DNA of 17,699 nucleotides. It comes from an uncultured Allomuricauda sp. (GTDB lineage: Bacteria; Bacteroidota; Bacteroidia; Flavobacteriales; Flavobacteriaceae). The notes under the pieces are model-generated. The model searched no databases. It worked only from the letters and a program-made list of their open reading frames with translations, and was not told the origin of the DNA. Within the stretch, counting starts at the first letter, position 1. Each line of letters opens with the position of its first letter. Where the stretch lies: the NCBI GenBank assembly GCA_937911965.1, contig CALDPL010000236.1:1-17699 (forward strand), read 5' to 3'. This document shows, in pieces, positions 15,797-17,699 of the stretch. The position numbers and the translations under genes are program-made.

Positions 15797-15804
15797 CAAA
15801 GATA
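15797..15804 (-). promoter_or_regulatory. TATCTTTG promoter box of xerD
   Basis: Read on the minus strand this is an exact TAnnTTTG match ending four bases before the xerD ATG. A TTTG at 15820-15823 (minus) lies 15 bp upstream, slightly short of the usual 17-23. The predicted transcription start is at or next to the ATG, suggesting a leaderless or very short-leader message. Confidence 0.55.
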
Positions 15805-15927
15805 ACCACATTCAGGGATCAAATAAGTATGGTTTTTGGACCGTCAAACCGCAATTAATAGGATTTTTAACACAAATGGACACTAATGTACTTTAGAAAG
15901 CGTTTAAGTCTTACTAAAATTTCAACA

Positions 15928-16437
15928 ATGGGAAAAATAAGAATTGGAATTTTGTCCATGGCCATGTTGGCCCTAGGGTATACCGCCATGGCACAGGATG
16001 TTGACCGAACCAGCTTCAAAGCAGGTTTTTACGCTGGACTGCCCATGGGGGATGCCAAGGATTTTTCAAGCTTTGGGCTGGGGCTCGACCTAGGGTACCA
16101 CTGGGGAGTCTCCGAACTGATCGATGTGGGAGTGGTCACGGGATTTATGAACGCCTTTGTGGATACCGATTCCGCTGCTGGAGCGGCAGGTTTTGACGAT
16201 TTTCAGATTGTGCCCGTGGCGGCGGCCTTCAGGATTTATCCCACCTATAGCTTTAAGTTGGGAGCGGATGTGGGCTATGGTGTGGGCATCAACGAGGGAA
16301 ATGAAGGTGGCTTTTACTGGAGGCCCACCATGGGATACAACCTCAGTGGCAACACCGAACTCAATGTGTCCTATCTCAATGTCAGCAACGATGGGGATTT
16401 CTCCATGCTGACCTTGGGGGTGATCTTCCTGTTCTAA
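15928..16437 (+). CDS. Small outer-membrane beta-barrel protein
   Basis: The 169-residue protein has a signal peptide (MGKIRIGILSMAMLALGYTA, cut after MAQ) and about eight predicted beta strands with Gly-rich turns, for example FGLGLDLGYHWGVSELIDVGVV and LGADVGYGVGI, ending in the barrel-terminal strand SMLTLGVIFLF with a C-terminal Phe. This is the layout of small (OmpA/OmpX-like) eight-stranded barrels common in Bacteroidetes. The function is unknown, and no peptidoglycan-binding domain follows. The ATG at 15928 is chosen because the signal peptide starts there; the frame is open upstream to 15886. TACTTTAG (15889-15896) is a near match to the promoter box. The neighbours are divergent xerD and an IS remnant, so it is probably transcribed alone. 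Confidence 0.75.
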   Translation: MGKIRIGILSMAMLALGYTAMAQDVDRTSFKAGFYAGLPMGDAKDFSSFGLGLDLGYHWGVSELIDVGVVTGFMNAFVDTDSAAGAAGFDDFQIVPVAAAFRIYPTYSFKLGADVGYGVGINEGNEGGFYWRPTMGYNLSGNTELNVSYLNVSNDGDFSMLTLGVIFLF

Positions 16438-16646
16438 AGGGGCATCCCTGCTGGGGATTCTAGGGTGACAAAAGCAGTGATTTTCATAATTCGGGGGATC
16501 TTTTTATAGCTCTTTTTAGACGGGTAGTCAGGATTCTCATTTTGACTAAGACCCCTCCAATGTGCAATTCATCTTAGTACACGACAAAAATTTAAACGTC
16601 TGAAAAAACGTTCAAAAAAAGTAAGAAATAATTAGGATAAACGTTG
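16438..16646. other. Intergenic region with weak hairpins, probable left edge of the IS
   Basis: No gene is seen. ATCCC-TGCTG-GGGAT (16444-16458) just after the barrel gene is a possible weak terminator. ACTAAGA (16545-16551) and TCTTAGT (16572-16578) form a 7-bp inverted repeat 20 bp apart. From about 16579 the sequence turns strongly A+T-rich and runs into the transposase, so the IS left end probably lies near 16560-16590. The exact inverted repeat cannot be fixed because the right end is missing. Confidence 0.35.
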
Positions 16647-17576
16647 ATGTTCAGTATATTAAAGGAAAACTACCACGTCATGCCTTTAAAAAGAACACCA
16701 GTCCAAGTACCGAAGATACACAATTGCTGATGATGTTCAGGGACCATTTCGGAAGCTTTCTCAATTTGGCCAGGATCCGTCTTGTCTGCCATTTTATCAC
16801 GGCCGCGAGCAAGGTTCGCACTGTGAACTATTCCAAGCTTTCGGCCGGATTCCTCGCCGGGGCCGATGCCCTGAGCAATTACCGGCGTATCCAGCGCTTC
16901 ATGGCCGGTGCGGCATTGCCCATGGAATGGGTGGCCAGGTTCATTTTTGCGCTCCTGCCCCTTAAGGGGCCCCTGGTGCTGGTGATGGACCGTACCAATT
17001 GGAAGCTCGGTGAGAGCTGGCATCAACATATTGATGCTTGGGGTGGTATACAAAAACGTGGCCTTCCCCCTGATGTTCCGTATGCTGGACAAACGTGGAA
17101 ACTCCAACACGGCGGAACGTATCGCACTGGTCAGGGACTTCATCGCCTGGTTCGGCAGGGACCGCATCGACTGCCTGTTGGCCGACCGGGAGTTTGTGGG
17201 GGAGGATTGGATGGACTTTCTGGCCCAGGAGAACATCAGGTACCATATCCGGATCAGGAACAATTTCAAGGTGTTCTGTCCGAGAAAACAAAGGGAGATC
17301 AAGGCCTGGCACCTGTTCAATGACCTGAAGGTGGGGGAGCTCAGGCACTACAACCGGATTGTCAGGATAAACGGGCAGTTGTGCTATCCTTCAGGGACGA
17401 AGCTGGTCAAGGATGGAAAGGTGGACCCCCTGATCCTGGTTTCCTTCAACAGACCGCACCGGGCAGTGGAACAATATGGGATGCGATGGCAGGTGGAAAC
17501 GCTGTTCAGGGGCCTGAAATCAAGTGGGTTCAACATCGAGGACACCCATGTGGTGATCCTGGAGAGGTTGGAGAAA
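16579..17576 (+). mobile_element. IS4-type insertion sequence remnant, right end missing
   Basis: The element is defined by its DDE transposase and by the A+T-rich leader in front of it. The left boundary is an estimate from the change in base composition. The right end, including the last part of the transposase and the right inverted repeat, is absent, because the sequence changes to carB at about 17562-17579. Target-site duplication cannot be tested in this window. Confidence 0.6.
16647..17576 (+). pseudogene. IS4-family transposase, frameshifted and 3' truncated
   Basis: Joined across frames, the product has the DDE catalytic residues: Asp in VMDRTNWKLGE (codon 16988), Asp in LLADREFVGEDW (codon 17184) and Glu in YGMRWQVETLFRGLK (codon 17496). 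The last of these shows the exact Y-2-R-3-E-6-K signature of the IS4 family. A likely start is ATG 16647 (MFSILKENYHV). Reaching the main frame needs one extra A in the run 16688-16692, where the copy appears one base short; alternatively translation begins near 16724-16733. A second break near 17014-17021 (one base extra in GAGAGCTGGCATC) shifts back to the first frame, which stays open to the window end. About 310 residues are present, shorter than expected for this family. The end of the protein is replaced in frame by carB. It cannot make active transposase as read. Confidence 0.85.
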
Positions 17577-17699
17577 GCCAGTGATGATAGAATATTCAGA
17601 TTGAAAGATGCCCTTCGTCTAGGCGTGGCGGAGCGAAGCATTCAGAAACTTACGAATATTGATCCTTGGTTTATTCGTCAGATCAAAAATCTGGTGGAT
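17571..17699 (+). pseudogene. carB: Carbamoyl-phosphate synthase large subunit, internal segment, 5' missing
   Basis: The last 43 codons read LEK-like sequence followed by ASDDRIFRLKDALRLGVAER, then IQKLTNIDPWFIRQIKNLVD. The IDPWF..QI block is a hallmark of CarB and lies at the start of the oligomerisation domain (about residue 480 of roughly 1,070). CarB makes carbamoyl phosphate for pyrimidine and arginine synthesis. The frame continues past the window edge. The first about 470 residues, with the carboxy-phosphate domain, are absent, and the reading frame runs unbroken out of a transposase. CarB is normally essential for pyrimidine synthesis, so an intact copy should exist elsewhere if the join is real; otherwise the join is artificial. 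Confidence 0.8.

Overview
The window reads as a piece of a flavobacterial (Bacteroidetes) genome of fairly high G+C. The signs are a TonB-dependent receptor with an N-terminal CarboxypepD_reg-like domain, several small outer-membrane barrels with Bacteroidetes-style signal peptides, an ECF sigma factor paired with a membrane protein, few recognisable Shine-Dalgarno sites, and perfect TAnnTTTG promoter boxes upstream of plsC, ndh and xerD. No RNA gene or CRISPR array was found.

Layout. Positions 22-2069 hold two unrelated broken genes joined inside their coding parts: the 5' two thirds of a secreted GH5-type glycoside hydrolase, then the 3' part of a Zn/Cd-type P1B ATPase lacking its heavy-metal-binding and actuator domains. 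A 231-bp leader with two palindromes precedes an intact outer-membrane barrel gene (2301-3440). Next is a FecA-like TonB-dependent receptor (3490-6125) that is clearly a pseudogene as read: five frameshifts and one nonsense codon. Two minus-strand genes follow, a dienelactone-hydrolase family enzyme and a lipoprotein cyclophilin. The cyclophilin start codon overlaps the start codon of a divergent Nudix (CoA pyrophosphatase-like) gene at one CATG. A PlsC-family acyltransferase with its own promoter comes next.

Positions 9134-12053 carry a structured leader with three hairpins and then a tight three-gene operon: a signal-peptide protein with a coiled coil and a barrel-like C-terminus, a four-helix membrane protein overlapping it by ATGA, and an astacin-like metzincin with no signal peptide. 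I do not recognise this combination, and it is the best candidate here for an undescribed system. A hairpin separates it from a convergent operon of an ECF sigma factor and a four-helix membrane protein. Divergent from the sigma gene is type II NADH dehydrogenase, whose stop codon overlaps that of convergent xerD at one CTAG. A small outer-membrane barrel follows.

The right end holds an IS4-type transposase with two apparent frameshifts, cut short and joined in frame to an internal part of carB (carbamoyl-phosphate synthase large subunit). The window therefore has a gene-in-gene join near each end, at about 762-780 and 17562-17579. These may be real rearrangements or assembly/amplification chimeras, and both joins need read-level checking before any biology is built on them.
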